DNA from: Chlorokybus atmophyticus
Taxonomy: Eukaryota > Streptophyta > Chlorokybophyceae > Chlorokybales > Chlorokybaceae
DNA length: 64,000 nt
Assembly (NCBI GenBank): GCA_009103225.1
Contig: RHPI01002048.1
Location: 1,042,788 to 1,106,787 of the forward strand
Direction: 5' to 3'
Shown here: positions 37,324-49,319 of the stretch, piece after piece
Layout: each line of letters opens with the position of its first letter
How positions within the stretch are numbered: position 1 is the first letter of the stretch
Translations under genes and position numbers: made by a program
Notes under the pieces: generated by a model
Seen by the model: the letters and a program-made list of their open reading frames with translations, nothing else
What the model was told of the DNA's origin: nothing
The model's database searches: none

Positions 37324-38593
37324 ATGGCTGGTGAGGTGGAGCTGTATGCCTCATGGTTTTGCCCCTTCGTGCAGAGAGCGTGGATCGCTTTGGAGGAGAA
37401 AAAGGCGCCGTACAAGGCAAGTAGTAGGCATGCATGGCGTTGTATTCTGCAATGAAAGTTGCGCTGTTTGCACTATTTCTAAAACTGCCTGCACAGCGCA
37501 GCATGCATGGTGAGCTTGGATCCTGCTGGCCAACTTCAGGATCACCTGTCGATGTGGTCGCACAGACGCATGCATGGTGAACGCTTGCATGAGTAAAAAG
37601 TAGCCAGAAAAGAATGCCCACTNGACTTGCGCTCCTTCTTCAAGCGGCGGTGGGCGCTCTTGCTCAGCTGCTCGCCTGCTCCATCGTCAGAGAACTCCTC
37701 GGTGCCAGGGAAACCTAGCCCGGGACCACGCTTAGGCACAGCTGCCACCTCTTCCCCTTCCCCCCCGGTCCCCTTCCCCGCCTTCCGCAAGTTAATGTGT
37801 ATGATCGTCATGCTTCCTTTGCAGTTTTTGCTGCTAACGAATAGTGGCTCACCTGAATGGCTCTGTAGCCGGTCGGCAAAAGCACACATTGCAGACGCAT
37901 GATAAGTTGTTGACCTTGAGTGCGTGTGTCACTTTTTCTGCTGTTGTCCTTGCGCAGTACATAGAAGTGGACCCATACGCAAAGCCCCCGGAGCTGATGC
38001 GCGTGAACCCGCGCGGGTTGGTTCCGGCACTTGTAGACGATGGGCGGTGCCTGTACGAGTCCATGGTGCTGATGGAGTACGCTGATGAGAAGTGGGGTGA
38101 TACTGACCTGCTCCCTTGCGATGACCCGTATCTGCGGGCCATCGGTCGCATCTGGATGGACCACATCAACAAGAAGGTGGTCCCACACTTCTACCAGCTG
38201 CTGCAGAGACAGGACGAGGACGGGCGCACGGAGGCGGCCGCGGACCTGCTCAAGGGCCTGAAGGAGCTGTTCAGGGCTTACGAGGATCTCGGGTCAGGCA
38301 GTGGGCCTTTCTTTTACGGGAGGGACCGGCTCAGCATGGTGGACATGTGCGTCCTGCCGTGGGCCATCCGCTTCTCCATCCTTAAGCACTATCGCGGGTT
38401 TGAGGTGCCGAGGGACGGCTCACCCGAGTTCGAACGGTTTCATTGGTGGTTGGATGCTGCGTTGCAACAAGCAAGCGTGCGAGCCACGCTGCAAGATGAA
38501 GGCAGGCTTAGAGAGAGTTACCAGCGCTATGCAGACAATAAAGCGGGGTCTGAAGTGTCGCGCGCCATCAATGCTGGGAAAGCTTTGCCTTGA
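37324..38593 (+). CDS. Cysteine-type glutathione transferase (omega/lambda-like)
   Basis: Two exons, 37324-37416 and 37958-38593, encode 242 residues. The N-terminal thioredoxin fold starts MAGEVELYASWFCPFVQRAW; C13 of CPFV sits where omega, lambda and dehydroascorbate-reductase classes have the catalytic cysteine. GLVPALV holds the cis-proline and ESMVLMEYADEKW the glutathione-binding Glu-Ser. A helical C-terminal domain follows (RIWMDHINKKVVPHFYQLLQ, FYGRDRLSMVDMCVLPW). Such enzymes reduce disulfides or deglutathionylate substrates in the cytosol rather than conjugate xenobiotics. The single intron begins GCAAGT, so it is a GC-AG intron. The intron also contains an N and a fragment identical to DDX54 exon 1, probably an assembly error. 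The class assignment is family-level only. Confidence 0.85.
37624..37760 (-). repeat. 137-bp copy of DDX54 exon 1 inside the GST intron, next to an N
   Basis: This stretch is identical to 43490-43626, part of the first coding exon of the DDX54 gene 5.9 kb away, and starts directly after the single N at 37623. Perfect identity next to a gap base points to a misplaced contig end. A very recent duplication is possible. Confidence 0.85.
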
Positions 38594-39902
38594 GTAAGCC
38601 ATGCGTTGCACTCAAGGGAGCGCTGTTGTGTAGTGTGATATGTACAGTACTCATCATGTGTATGTAGAGTGGCATGTTTTTGATGGTATGCGCTTGCATG
38701 GGCCAGAGGGGGCGCTCTGGCCAAAACGGTATGTGCTAGACTGGCTGGTTTGCCTGTTTGGGTTAGCCGGCTGCCGACCATCATGGAAAGAGGAGCAGCT
38801 ACCATGGTTAGGCGCCTGTGCCATCCACCAACCATGGAGGCAGACACTGTCCAAGCGACAGTGTAGTGGATCGATGAGGTGGTGCACATGCATGAACAAC
38901 ATGTACAAAAGATGCAAGAGGGAATCCGTACACGCAAATCTTTGTACAAACAATGCTAACCGGCAATGCGCATGCATGGTGACATGCACAGTCAGCAGCA
39001 TGCAGAGACACAACGCATACCAACCACACTGTTGTCAAGGTAACCACCGGGTTCATTCACTACCTAACCCATTACTCTACCCCTATTACCCCGTTAGCCT
39101 TTTGTGCACATGCAATCTTGCTAGTGTCCCGTTGGTGTTGTTGCATATGTAACGTTACAAATACCATCAACACTCACCAACTCGACCTTCGGGTTCAGGC
39201 GCCTACATGCTGCCGCTGATGTCACTGGGGGCCCCTCGGTTTGACCTGATGCTACCTTGACTATCGCTCATGCTACCACTACTGCCCCCCTGTCAGACAT
39301 GCATGGCAAATGCAGTCACCTGTACCGTGGCTGTGGTTAGCGATCGGTTTCCATAGCATCAGCGGCAGCAAGAATACCAACAAGACTCCTCAGCCCTCCA
39401 CAGCGCCTCTGCCACCCACTCCCTGCTTGCTACAATGCAGCGCCGGCGCCACCATCGCTGCCGGTAGGTTAATGTGCTCGCGCTGAGCCCAACCGTATAT
39501 ATATGCAGGTATGCTACAGTCTTTGCATATACATATACGCCGAGTGCGTTATGTGTGGGTCATTTGATGCAAGTGCTGGCGGTGGGACAGTGTGTAAGGC
39601 TGTGTAATGTGTGCATATACAGTCAATGAGGAAGGCACTTGTGATAGTGAACGTGATGCACTGCGCCCCAGCTTTTATATACTGTACGTGGTAGACATTT
39701 TGTTTGCTTCGACTAGTGACACCAGCTTTTTGGCCTTCCATGTCACCCTAATACATGAGGTGCTGTAATCAATGCAACCTATCTACCTAGCGGCATTTTG
39801 GTAGCAGGTTGTGCGGTGCATGCACGCCATGCCAGCTGTTTGATTGCAAGTGTGAGATGCAGACAAATGACACCAAGGCCAATGCCCTCTGGTAAGCATG
39901 GC
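38594..39902. other. Convergent intergenic region, no gene seen
   Basis: The 1.3 kb lies between the 3' ends of GST (+) and DDX54 (-). Frames here are short and unconserved. No repeats beyond short ATGCATGC and TATATA runs were seen. Confidence 0.6.
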
Positions 39903-42900
39903 TCACGTCCTTTTTCTGCCCTTGCCTCGACTGCCACCACCCCTGCCAGCACCGCGGCCAGCACCCTTACCACCTCTAGCACCGCCTCTACCTCCTCGCA
40001 CAGCCGCTGTCATGCGCATCTTGCGGATCTGGTCTGCATTGCGCAGCTCGCCCTTGCCGCCCCTTCCAGCCTTGCCGCCCCTTCCAACCTTGCCGCCTCT
40101 CTGTCCAACCTTGCCGCCCATTTGTCCGGCCTTGCCGCCCCTCTGACCTGGCGGGCCCTGTTTGCCGCCCCTGTGCTTGAAGTTGGGTCGCCCCACAGCA
40201 CCCGCACGCGGTCGAGCATCCGCATCGTCAACCTCTCCCGCTGTAGCAACCTTCTTGTGCGTGCGTTGTCGCCACTTCTGATACAGCCCCGTGTTCGTGG
40301 AGCCGGTTTTCGCCCCGCTCTCGTTGCGCACTTGCACCTTGCCGCCCTTCTTAACCACTTCAGAGCCCGGCGCGACCCTGATGTACTTCTTCTTGCGGGT
40401 GTCCCAATGGTACGTGGCTCGCTTCTTTGCGGCACCGGCAGCGTCATCGGGAACCAGATCCAACACCATGTCCTCTATCTGCTCTGCTCCAGCAGCATCA
40501 CCTGCACCTCCTCTTGGAGTCAAGCCAAGCTCTTTCTCCACGAGCATGCTGCTGCTCGGCACACCACTGATGAAGAACGTGTCATCCTTGAAACTGGTCT
40601 GCCGCCTCTTTTTTGTTGAGGGCATATTGGTTTCACTCCCGCGTCTCTTCCTGCTCGGGGTGTCCACATCCGGCGCAGAGCCCGAGGTGGAAGGCATGTC
40701 AGCCTCCTTCTCACCGTCCAAGTCTGCGCTGCGGTTTTCTGGCTGCGCATGTACAGCTGAGATGATGTTGGCATGCGCCTGGCGCTTCTGTTTCATCACC
40801 GTGGCCTGGAGCAGCCTCCTCTTAGAGCCGACGGACGCTATGCCCGCTTCAAAGACTGTCTGCTGGGGACGAAAAGACTTCAGCTGAGCCGCGAAGTCCA
40901 ACGCAGCAGTGCCATCACCGACACGCTCGCGAAACAGCGGGTGCAGGAGGGCGCGTGGCAAAGTGCGTGCGCGCTGCGCCGATTCGCTTGAAGCTGGCGG
41001 CCTGGACTTGCAGTAGAGCTTGTACGCACGCTCGGTCACTGTGGTCATGGCTGCAACATCAGAGTTGGAGGCAACAACTTCCCGAACACGTTCCATGCCA
41101 GAGTCGAGGGCCGACTGCAGAAAGCCACCATATATACTCGTGCCAGGATCCACGGCCTCGCCTTCGCTTGGTGCGGGCTTCAATGGCCGCGACAAGAACA
41201 GATGCAGATCGATGAGAAACGCCATCTCATCAACATTGACAAGCGAGTATGCTGTGCCCTTTCGGCCGGCACGCGCCGCACGCCCCACCCGATGAACAAA
41301 GAGCTTTGGTTTGGGAGGAAAGTCATAGTTGATAACATTGTCCAAGAGCGGTATGTCAATACCTCTGGCAGCAACGTCTGTAACGATGAGCAGCATGACC
41401 TTGCGAGCACGGAACTTTGCGATGTGTATCTTGCGGGCCGTTTGATCCATGGTGCCGTACACCACTGCGGCCTCCAAGTGTTGGGCCGCCAACAGCTGTT
41501 GCAAGTACTCCACGTGATGCCGAGTCGCCGTGAAAATGATGGTCTGCTGATCTGATGGAATGACTTCCTCCAAAAGATGCAGCAATGCCGCGGGTTTCTC
41601 GTGCTCGCGCACCGTGAAGAACTGCATCTGTAGATCGGCGCTAATCTTCTTCTCGATGTCTAGCCGCACCAGCTGTGGATCTCTCAGGCCGGCACGTGCA
41701 AAGTCTGCCAGCAGTCTTGGCATTGTGGCACTGAACAGCAACGTCTGTATGCAACGCCACAAGCGTAGTCAGGGGTAAAGAACAAACTGTGTTTGCGTGT
41801 GTAGCATGCATCTGCCCAAGCACAATGCAAGCTTACCTGCCTGGTCTCAGACATCTTGGCCAATATTTGTTGAAGTTGATCAGCAAATCCCATCTCGAAC
41901 AGACGATCTGCCTGGCAAAACGACCTTACTTTAGCTGACAACATTATCGCTTTGTGTGTACCGTGTGTTATATTGTTAGATTGTATTGAAAGATGATGCA
42001 ATGGGCGTACCCACCTCATCAAAGACGGCGTACTCCACAGCTCGCAAGTTCATGCCTTCAACCTCTGAAAGATGATGCATGAGCCGACCTGGCGTGGCGA
42101 TCAGCACATCTGGATTCTGCGCGAGCGCCTCAAACTGCACAGACACGGCAGAAAGATGGCAGTCGGCACACGCAATTCGGAGATGCTTGCTTCTTCAGAA
42201 TTGCATACCTGCGCTTCCATGCTGTCTCCACCAACAAGCACAGCCACCTTGATGTCCGTGTAGCGACCGAGTTCTTTGGCAAACTGGACGCCAACCACAT
42301 AAGCTACATTATAGTTCTTAACGCATGCAGTCAACAGACCACTACAACGTTATGTAGAAAACTCATGCTGCGATTATGAGTACACAGCACTGCACAAGCC
42401 TCACCTTGTAGGTCTGCAGCGCCAGCTCTCTGGTAGGGGACAGGATGACGGCCCGTGCCCCAGCTGACCGCGAGTGTTCCCTCAACTTCTCCAACATAGG
42501 GATCAGAAACGCTGCAATGCAGAAGGAGTCACAAACCATGCTGTGAGGTGGTCAAAATGATTAACTATCCCGTTGGGTAACCCACAAGCTTGGCCGGGAC
42601 AAAACTATACCCGGACACATACTTGAAACTATGTGAGGAGCGACAAGTACCTGCACGAGCGCGTGAACTCACAGCGTATATGGCGATGAAAGAAACAGCA
42701 CACATACGCTACCTACATGCAATCAAGCATTTGACCACAGGCAGGTGTTGAGTTCGGCTTCGTGTTATACTGGTATGCCACACTACAATTCTATAAATAC
42801 CTGCAGTCTTCCCCGACCCTGTCCTTGCCATAGCCACCAGATCATGCCCCGCCAGAATGAGAGGCAAAGTCTTGCGCTGCGCACAGGTTGCTCATGTTCA

Positions 42901-43662
42901 GTGATGTGAATGGAGGTGGATGAAGCACTACCTCCTGGCTCATTTCATCACATGCAGAGCAGTAGCGCTGTTGTTACGCCTGTGTTTGCAGCACGTACCT
43001 GTATTGGTGTGGGGACACGGTACCCCTTGCGTTTGACGCCCCGAAACACATTGGAACTGAAAGGTGGAGACGTGATTAGTAGTAGCCCGGAATGGAAGGT
43101 TGCCATTGCAGGATGCTAGGTCGGAAAACACAGCATAGAGACAAGATATTCATGCACACGACCACTAACAGTTAGGTATGTTCCGTAATCAACAAGACGA
43201 CTAGTGAGTATCATACTCGGCGAAGCATGCGAATGCGTCACATGCACTATCCTGCAGACAGGCACGGCGGGACGGTATGCATATCTTGAGTAGCTGTAAT
43301 GGGAGTGGAATATAGCACAGATAGAAACCAAACGTAAACGACCCTTAACTATCCAGTTCAAATAATAACAAATGATAACAACACGAGCATGCAATGCACC
43401 ATATGCATTTTTCAAAAAGGCAACAAGGCACAACTGTTGCACGATCAGTGGCTTACCTCAGTCCAAGCGACTCGAAGCCCCCAGACTTGGACTTGCGCTC
43501 CTTCTTCAAGCGGCGGTGGGCGCTCTTGCTCAGCTGCTCGCCTGCTCCATCGTCAGAGAACTCCTCGGTGCCAGGGAAACCTAGCCCGGGACCACGCTTA
43601 GGCACAGCTGCCACCTCTTCCCCTTCATCCTCCGTGTCCGTGGCTCCGCCCCAGTCCGCCAT
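39903..43662 (-). CDS. DDX54: DEAD-box ATP-dependent RNA helicase DDX54/Dbp10
   Basis: Eight exons (43457-43662, 42999-43056, 42801-42876, 42405-42511, 42209-42283, 42015-42134, 41837-41911, 39903-41744) keep frame for 852 residues, close to human DDX54 and yeast Dbp10. Dbp10 acts in nucleolar assembly of the large ribosomal subunit. Motifs are complete: Q motif [25 protein letters not shown], Ia [18 protein letters not shown] (split over two exons as DE/AD), [38 protein letters not shown]. The family-specific [18 protein letters not shown] and a GRGG/KGG-rich basic tail ending GKGRKRT identify the subfamily. The start chosen is [16 protein letters not shown], since an in-frame ATG 96 bp upstream would add only an Ala-rich stretch. 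Confidence 0.93.
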
Positions 43663-44292
43663 GCTGGCCGCCGCCGCCGCCACCGCGGACGCTGCTAACC
43701 TGATCCCAACCCTAATTCCGAGAAAAGATATCTTTCTCGTCTGGCGTATCAACTGCAAGCCGCACGTGATATCGCGCTGAGGCTGTCACAGCAAAATGCA
43801 GCAGCGGCGGCGGCGGTGGTGGTGTTAGGCCTGGTGGCGTCGACTTCGTGTGGGTGGTAGTCAGGAGGGTTCGCTATTTGGGTGCACTTGGCTGCATGTT
43901 GTGCCGAAGTAGTTGCTGGCAGGCCTAATTGGTGAGCTCACCACCTGCTTGCATGCGTGTATGGGCCTGGCGTGCTGCAAGGCATATCTCGCTCTCTCCC
44001 TTTGTTTGTCGCTCTCACAGTCACAATCACTACCAGTTAAGTGTATCTTGCGGTTTCGTGCGAGGGTCAGTCGCTACAACGGTCGCAGTACACCAACAGA
44101 GACAGCACGCACACGCACACGCACCGCTAACGTTTCTTTGACTTTGCCCTTAATATCCGCGAGCCATATGGCCTTAAGCACAAAATCTCTCTCACTTTCA
44201 CACAGAGTCGTATTGATAACCATCAGCGTCATTGCAACGCAGTTGGGTTGCTATGTTTCACATCTCACTACTGTCAGACTGTGTGCAAGGAC
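43663..44292. promoter_or_regulatory. Divergent promoter shared by DDX54 (-) and ZCCHC9 (+)
   Basis: 630 bp separate the two start codons. A telo-box AACCCTAA lies at 43708-43715, 46 bp upstream of the DDX54 ATG, and a TGGGCC site II-type motif at 43962-43967. This pair of motifs is common in plant promoters of ribosome-biogenesis genes. A CACGTG core lies near 43764. Each motif is short and could be chance. Confidence 0.45.
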
Positions 44293-45636
44293 ATGGGAAA
44301 CTTGCGGCAGCGCAAGGCAAAGCGTAAGTGGCGCGAGGGACAACCCAAGCCAGGCAACGCTCAGACAAAACCTGAGAAAGACAAAGAGGGTAGCCAGAGT
44401 CTGCAAGCGCGAAAAGAGATCAAGAAGCAGAAGAAGCCATTGATTGGCCGAAAGACGCAGGCTGTTGTGAAGTATGCAGCTAGGAGCCAACAGCAAGGGG
44501 CTTACAACAAGTAAGGAGACAAGCGCTTGTTTGGGGATGTGTGATTATGTGTTGTGTGGATAGCTGGCTGCTACCAACCTTGATGGCATCATTGTCATTT
44601 GTGTGATGTGTCAGTCGGGACGCATAGCTTTGTTGCAGCGCAAGTTGGGTATACGGTAGGTGAGGAGCATGCTTTTGCCATTATGTTACTGGCCTTGTAT
44701 TAGGGAAAACCAATCCAAAGTGGACGGTGTTGGCGCAAGTGTGTACCTCGCACTGCATTCACACAATGAAGCCATGCGCGTGTTGCCTCTGTGCGCGTGC
44801 GCGCGCGCGTGCGTGCAGGAGAGACATCTCACCATTTGCATCGTCTGCAGGAACATCCTGTGCTTTAAATGCCGCGAATATGGCCACTCGCTGGTAAAGT
44901 GTCCTCAGTTGCGTGCAAGCAAGGAAGAAGTGACGCGGCAGACTCGGCTGTGTTACAACTGCGGGGCGCTCAATCACGCCCTCCGTGACTGCCCGGACCC
45001 CATTGTTGAGGGTGTGTAGCCAGCCAATGTCACAACGGTCGTTTGTGTTGGAACTTGTGTGTGACTGTTGGAGCAACTGGCAGGCGGAACGAAGTACGCC
45101 ACGTGCTTCGTGTGCAATTCACAGGGCCACCTGAGCGCCAGGTGCCCGAAGAGTCAACACGGCATCTACCCCAAGGTTGGTCACATATTGTGATGTGTTA
45201 TGCGGTGAATCACTTCAAGGAGGATGAGGATGCTATGATGAGATGTTCATCATGTTCTGGATCAAGGACTGCTATGATAACGCGGCAGGGAGGGTCTTGT
45301 AAAGTGTGTGGGCAAGTGACTCATCTCGCCAAAGATTGCCCAAGCAAGCAGCAGCAGCAGCGGATGAACACCAACGGTGAGTTGGTGGCTGTTATTGTGT
45401 GGGGTGTATAAAAGATTGTCTGCCCATATGATGTGTGGCTTGCAGGCAGAGCACCGTCAAGAGCTGCAAGTATGGCGGCTCCACAAGGGAAGCGCACCGT
45501 TTTCAGTAGTGGGGATGACCTTAACGATGACTTTGCGCAAGCACCTGAACAGGTTGACGCGCCTGCGTCAGAACCCAAGTCCACAACGCAGAGCAAGGAA
45601 CCTACGGCAAAAAGGACTAAAGTTGTGCAATTTTGA
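44293..45636 (+). CDS. ZCCHC9: ZCCHC9-like nucleolar zinc-knuckle protein
   Basis: Five exons (44293-44510, 44851-45011, 45084-45175, 45289-45376, 45446-45636) give 249 residues in frame. A basic N-terminus (MGNLRQRKAKRKW, KKQKKPLIGRKTQ) precedes four CX2CX4HX4C knuckles: CFKCREYGHSLVKC, CYNCGALNHALRDC, CFVCNSQGHLSARC and CKVCGQVTHLAKDC. Between knuckles 3 and 4 is the family text QHGIYPKGG. The acidic C-terminus ends KRTKVVQF, matching the KVVNF end of animal ZCCHC9. The human protein is a nucleolar RNA-binding factor linked to rRNA metabolism and the exosome. All cysteines and histidines are present. It is divergently paired with DDX54. Confidence 0.9.
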
Positions 45637-48600
45637 GAAATCTGTATTATAGGTCATTGCGTCTTTGTTTTAATATGGTGTTGTCGTGTGCTTTCATGGC
45701 AGCAGCTTATTTGCAGTCCACCACTTGCATGGTTTCAAGGGTATTGTGGAACACAGCCAGCAATTGCAGTGGTAGCTGATCATTGTGACACATTTTGCAC
45801 GATGACAGGCTGCATTGCCACATGCAATACAGTGGTCATTGCACGGAGTGGTGTTCGAAATCCTTGTCATATACAAAAAACTTTTGGCCACATGTGTCCA
45901 TTGCATGCATACTTGAGAAGGAACCGGAATGTTGTGAGTGTTGCCAACACTGCCCTTGGTGGATTCAGGCATTCAGCGGCAAGTTGGTAGCCAATTTTTT
46001 CTTGGAGACTGGAAAAACAAAGACCTCGTGTTGCAGAGTGTCTGCATACTGAAGGACCACCCCACCCACCCACCCCACCCCCGCGCAAACATGCCACGAT
46101 GTCACATGCAGCTTTCAAAAAACTACAACAACACCCACACGTTTGCATACAATTGGTGTATTACCTTATTGGATATGTTGATGGACATTGACGGACAGAC
46201 ATTTGCATAGTATTGGTGTCAAACACCAACACTGACGCTAGGGTAAAGGCTCCCTATTTGGCCCAGTTTCGCGGTGTTAAGCATAGTAGCACGATAGCAT
46301 CTACCGATTTTCGATATTGTATTATACCCATACCAACTTCCCAGCAGTACTTGATACGCGTATTCGGCGTATTCATTAGGGTCTGCCTCCTAAACTTCTT
46401 TAGCGCTGAAAAAGACTTTGAAGTACCGTTGCGCGCTACTATGAGCTCCTAATGGCGGTTTGAACGGCGGACAACGTCGCGGGCGCGGCCAGATGAAGTA
46501 CAACGTTCTATAATCACTGTCATTTCGCTCTTTCGCTGCATAAATGCTGCATCTTGCGTGCACAATCATCATAACTGGGCGTATTGACTGTATTGAACCA
46601 ATAGTAATATCTTATCGATACCCGCATTAAACAGCAAACGTACTTGCTTGACGCTGTGGTTGGTATTTGGCGGAAAGTGTATATGTTTCTGATAGCCCTA
46701 AACTTAAGCTACGCGGCGGTAAACTTACTCTCACAAACGGATCAGTATCAAGAAAGTTACAGTGTGCCAAGATACGGGATATAAAGGGATCAGGCAAAAA
46801 AATGCGTTTTTCCTAACTGAGCTACTTTGAGTTTGATTCATGGTAACTGTTAATTGACCGCGTCATAACGCCCAAAATTTTGGCAGTATCTAGTTACCGT
46901 GCTCTTTCCAACAAACAAACTTCTATTCAAGTTTCTTAAGTATTGCTGAAGTTATGATTGTATTGTTGAAGTCACGAGCGTTTCACTCTTGAGGGTAGCC
47001 GCCAAACCCTAATTGTGTTGTTTTAAATGCAATGTATTTTGAAGTTCTTTTTGTGGTAGATAGGCCTTGATGAGTACAGATTGACTACGAAAAAACACCG
47101 GCCCAAGCGCTTGCACCTGCTTGCAATTTTCGTAAAACCGTCATTGGCAAATTAAGGGCAGGTGGCCAACTAGGGAGCCCTTACCCTACCCCAAAGCTGT
47201 ACTCGGTGAAGTGCGACAGCACGACAGCAATGTCATGCGTCAGACGCATCGTAACATTCCCCGCTATTGGCGAATCTACGCCGTCAGATCGACACGGGCA
47301 GCTTCAATTCTGCAATCTGGCCCAGCACTTGGGCAAGCAAGTATGGCGGCAGGTTTGTAAGCGCTTTTGACATGCAATTCCGTTACGACTATACTTGAAC
47401 AGGATCTGTTCTATAGTTCGTACACACTGTCTATGTTGACCAAACTAGACAGGCCTTCCAACCCGGAAGAAGACACAAAGGCTTCCGGCCCTGAGCGCGA
47501 ATACCGCGCGGCGGAGCGCCTCGGCCGCAAGGCTAGGCACTCAGCTCCGCCGCTTGATGAACGTCCCGCCGCGCATCATTCCGCCGGCGGTGATGGGCCG
47601 GAAGCGTTCTGACGGGTTCCCACCCAACCACCACTTTTAGTGGCGGTCCCAACTTTGGGGTTTGTGCATGCCAACCGGCTTTCTTTGCCGAGTATGGCTA
47701 AACTAAAATAGTGAGAAGAACACCGTAGTGCCAGGGACTGGCGACGAACTGTTCATGCACGCCGCTGTTTGTCTATGTAATTGCTTCGTCCCTCCCCTCC
47801 AACGATGCCATGGCGTTGTCCGTTAACCTACATGTATAATGGCGACATGTATCCCCTCAAGAGAGGGGCTTATTGCAAGCTTGCGTTATACGACCATAAC
47901 AATAACAATAATCGTTGATCGGTATCATCAATGGATCCCACGCCGTTAGCAGTTCAACACGGTTAGCCTGCCAAGCAGCGTGATCAGTGATCACAAACTA
48001 GGTTAGCTCAGCCCGTCACAGGTGTGACGGAAGCTTTCAATGCAGCAGGCGGCTGTGACTTTTTGGCCGGCTGGAAGTTTCCGCGCGTTCACTTGTTCAA
48101 AGTCTTTGAATACTTGGCGGTAACGAGACAGTGACAGCCCTTACGCAGGGCAGCGACAGTGGCTAGCAGAGAGAGAGAGGCGGCGGCGGCGGCGGTGGTC
48201 ATGGACGGAGAGGTGTAGGCGGACAATATCCTGACTAGCATCGTCGTGTGAGCCCTCCACCTCCCTTCCAGAGCTCTGCATTTTGCACTGCAAGTAAGGT
48301 ATGGGACCTTCCCTCCCCACCGTGTGTGCTCAGCAACAGCGTGCGTGCTGGTGCTTGCTTGCGCGCATGGGTCAAGTAAAATGCTTAGACGAATTGTGCT
48401 TGCAGTGTGCACATGTTTGTAGTCTGTCTCAGTGTCTAAGCGTGTGTACATGCTTGTGCGTAGGTGCTTGGTGTCAGCAGCTCTAGGTTAGACATGTGGA
48501 TGGTGCTGCTCTGTGCGCGTGTGTGTGTGTCAGTTCTTGTGTGCGTACGTACGTGCATAGGTGTGGTTGTGTCTGCACGTACGAGTGAGTGGGTTGGACA

Positions 48601-48811
48601 GTCATTGGTAAACGCATGTGTGGTCATGTGTATATGTATGTTGGTGTTTTGCGTGTGTACTTGCAGTTCTGTGTGCTTGTTTATTTGCCTATTAGTTGTG
48701 GGCTTGTTGGTGTTGTGTGTCGGTATTCTTTGCACTCTGTGCGTGCTCTGTGTTGTGTGCTTACAAGTCGCTGCTGCATGTGCGCATACATATATTTTTC
48801 TGTGCCTGCAG
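45637..48811. other. No gene seen (3.2 kb)
   Basis: AT-rich sequence with no conserved frames from 45640 to 47400. A CCCACCCA run lies at 46060-46080. A GC-rich foldback lies at 47481-47605. From 48300 to 48810 the DNA is TG-rich and looks like an intron of the following gene (donor-like AAG/GTATGG near 48297). Confidence 0.5.
47481..47605. repeat. Two-tier GC-rich inverted repeat
   Basis: An outer perfect 11-bp inverted repeat (GCTTCCGGCCC at 47481-47491, complement at 47595-47605) encloses an inner perfect 10-bp one (GCGGCGGAGC at 47508-47517, complement at 47544-47553). The 125-bp unit could fold into a cruciform. I see no target duplication, so its origin is open. Confidence 0.7.
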
Positions 48812-48984
48812 GCGGGTCGGCCAAAGAGTGACCTCACTCGCGTTGCACCCACTGTTGGGTGCAAGTCCCGCGCATTGCTTTGCAGCTTGGGAGCGCATTC
48901 TCCTGACCAGCTTGCAAGGACCACACTGGGCGTCATCCTCCAGTACGCCTCTCTTGCTTGTGCATGCTTTGATTGCTTACGCAG
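48812..48984 (+). other. Possible 5' exon of the Crypton-type gene
   Basis: A 173-bp segment lies between a good acceptor (TGTGCCTGCAG) and a donor (CGCAG/GTGTGT), with TG-rich sequence on both sides. It is open in one frame (AGRPKSDLTRVAPTVGCKSR), but joining it to the acceptor at 49317 does not obviously feed the main frame. It may be untranslated. Confidence 0.4.
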
Positions 48985-49319
48985 GTGTGTATAGTGTTGT
49001 GTTAATGTTGTGTTGCTATGTAGCTATGTGTATGTCGTATTCATGCTGTATTAAGGTTGTCTTTATGTGTTTGCCGCTGCACTCTTGTGTGTTCATGCTG
49101 CTGTATGCGCGTGTTGAAGTTTGTGTGCGTGTGTCCGGGTTGTGTGTGTGCCCGTGTGTGTCTACCTTATCAGCGCGTATACAAGCGTGTGCACTTGCAG
49201 CTTGTGTGTCTGTTTGATGTGTGCGTCTGTGCATGCCTGTGAGTCTGCTTTTGTGCATGTTTGCGTGTGCACTGGAGTGTGAGAATGTTGCTGAGAGCAT
49301 GTTGCCTACTCTTGCAGGG

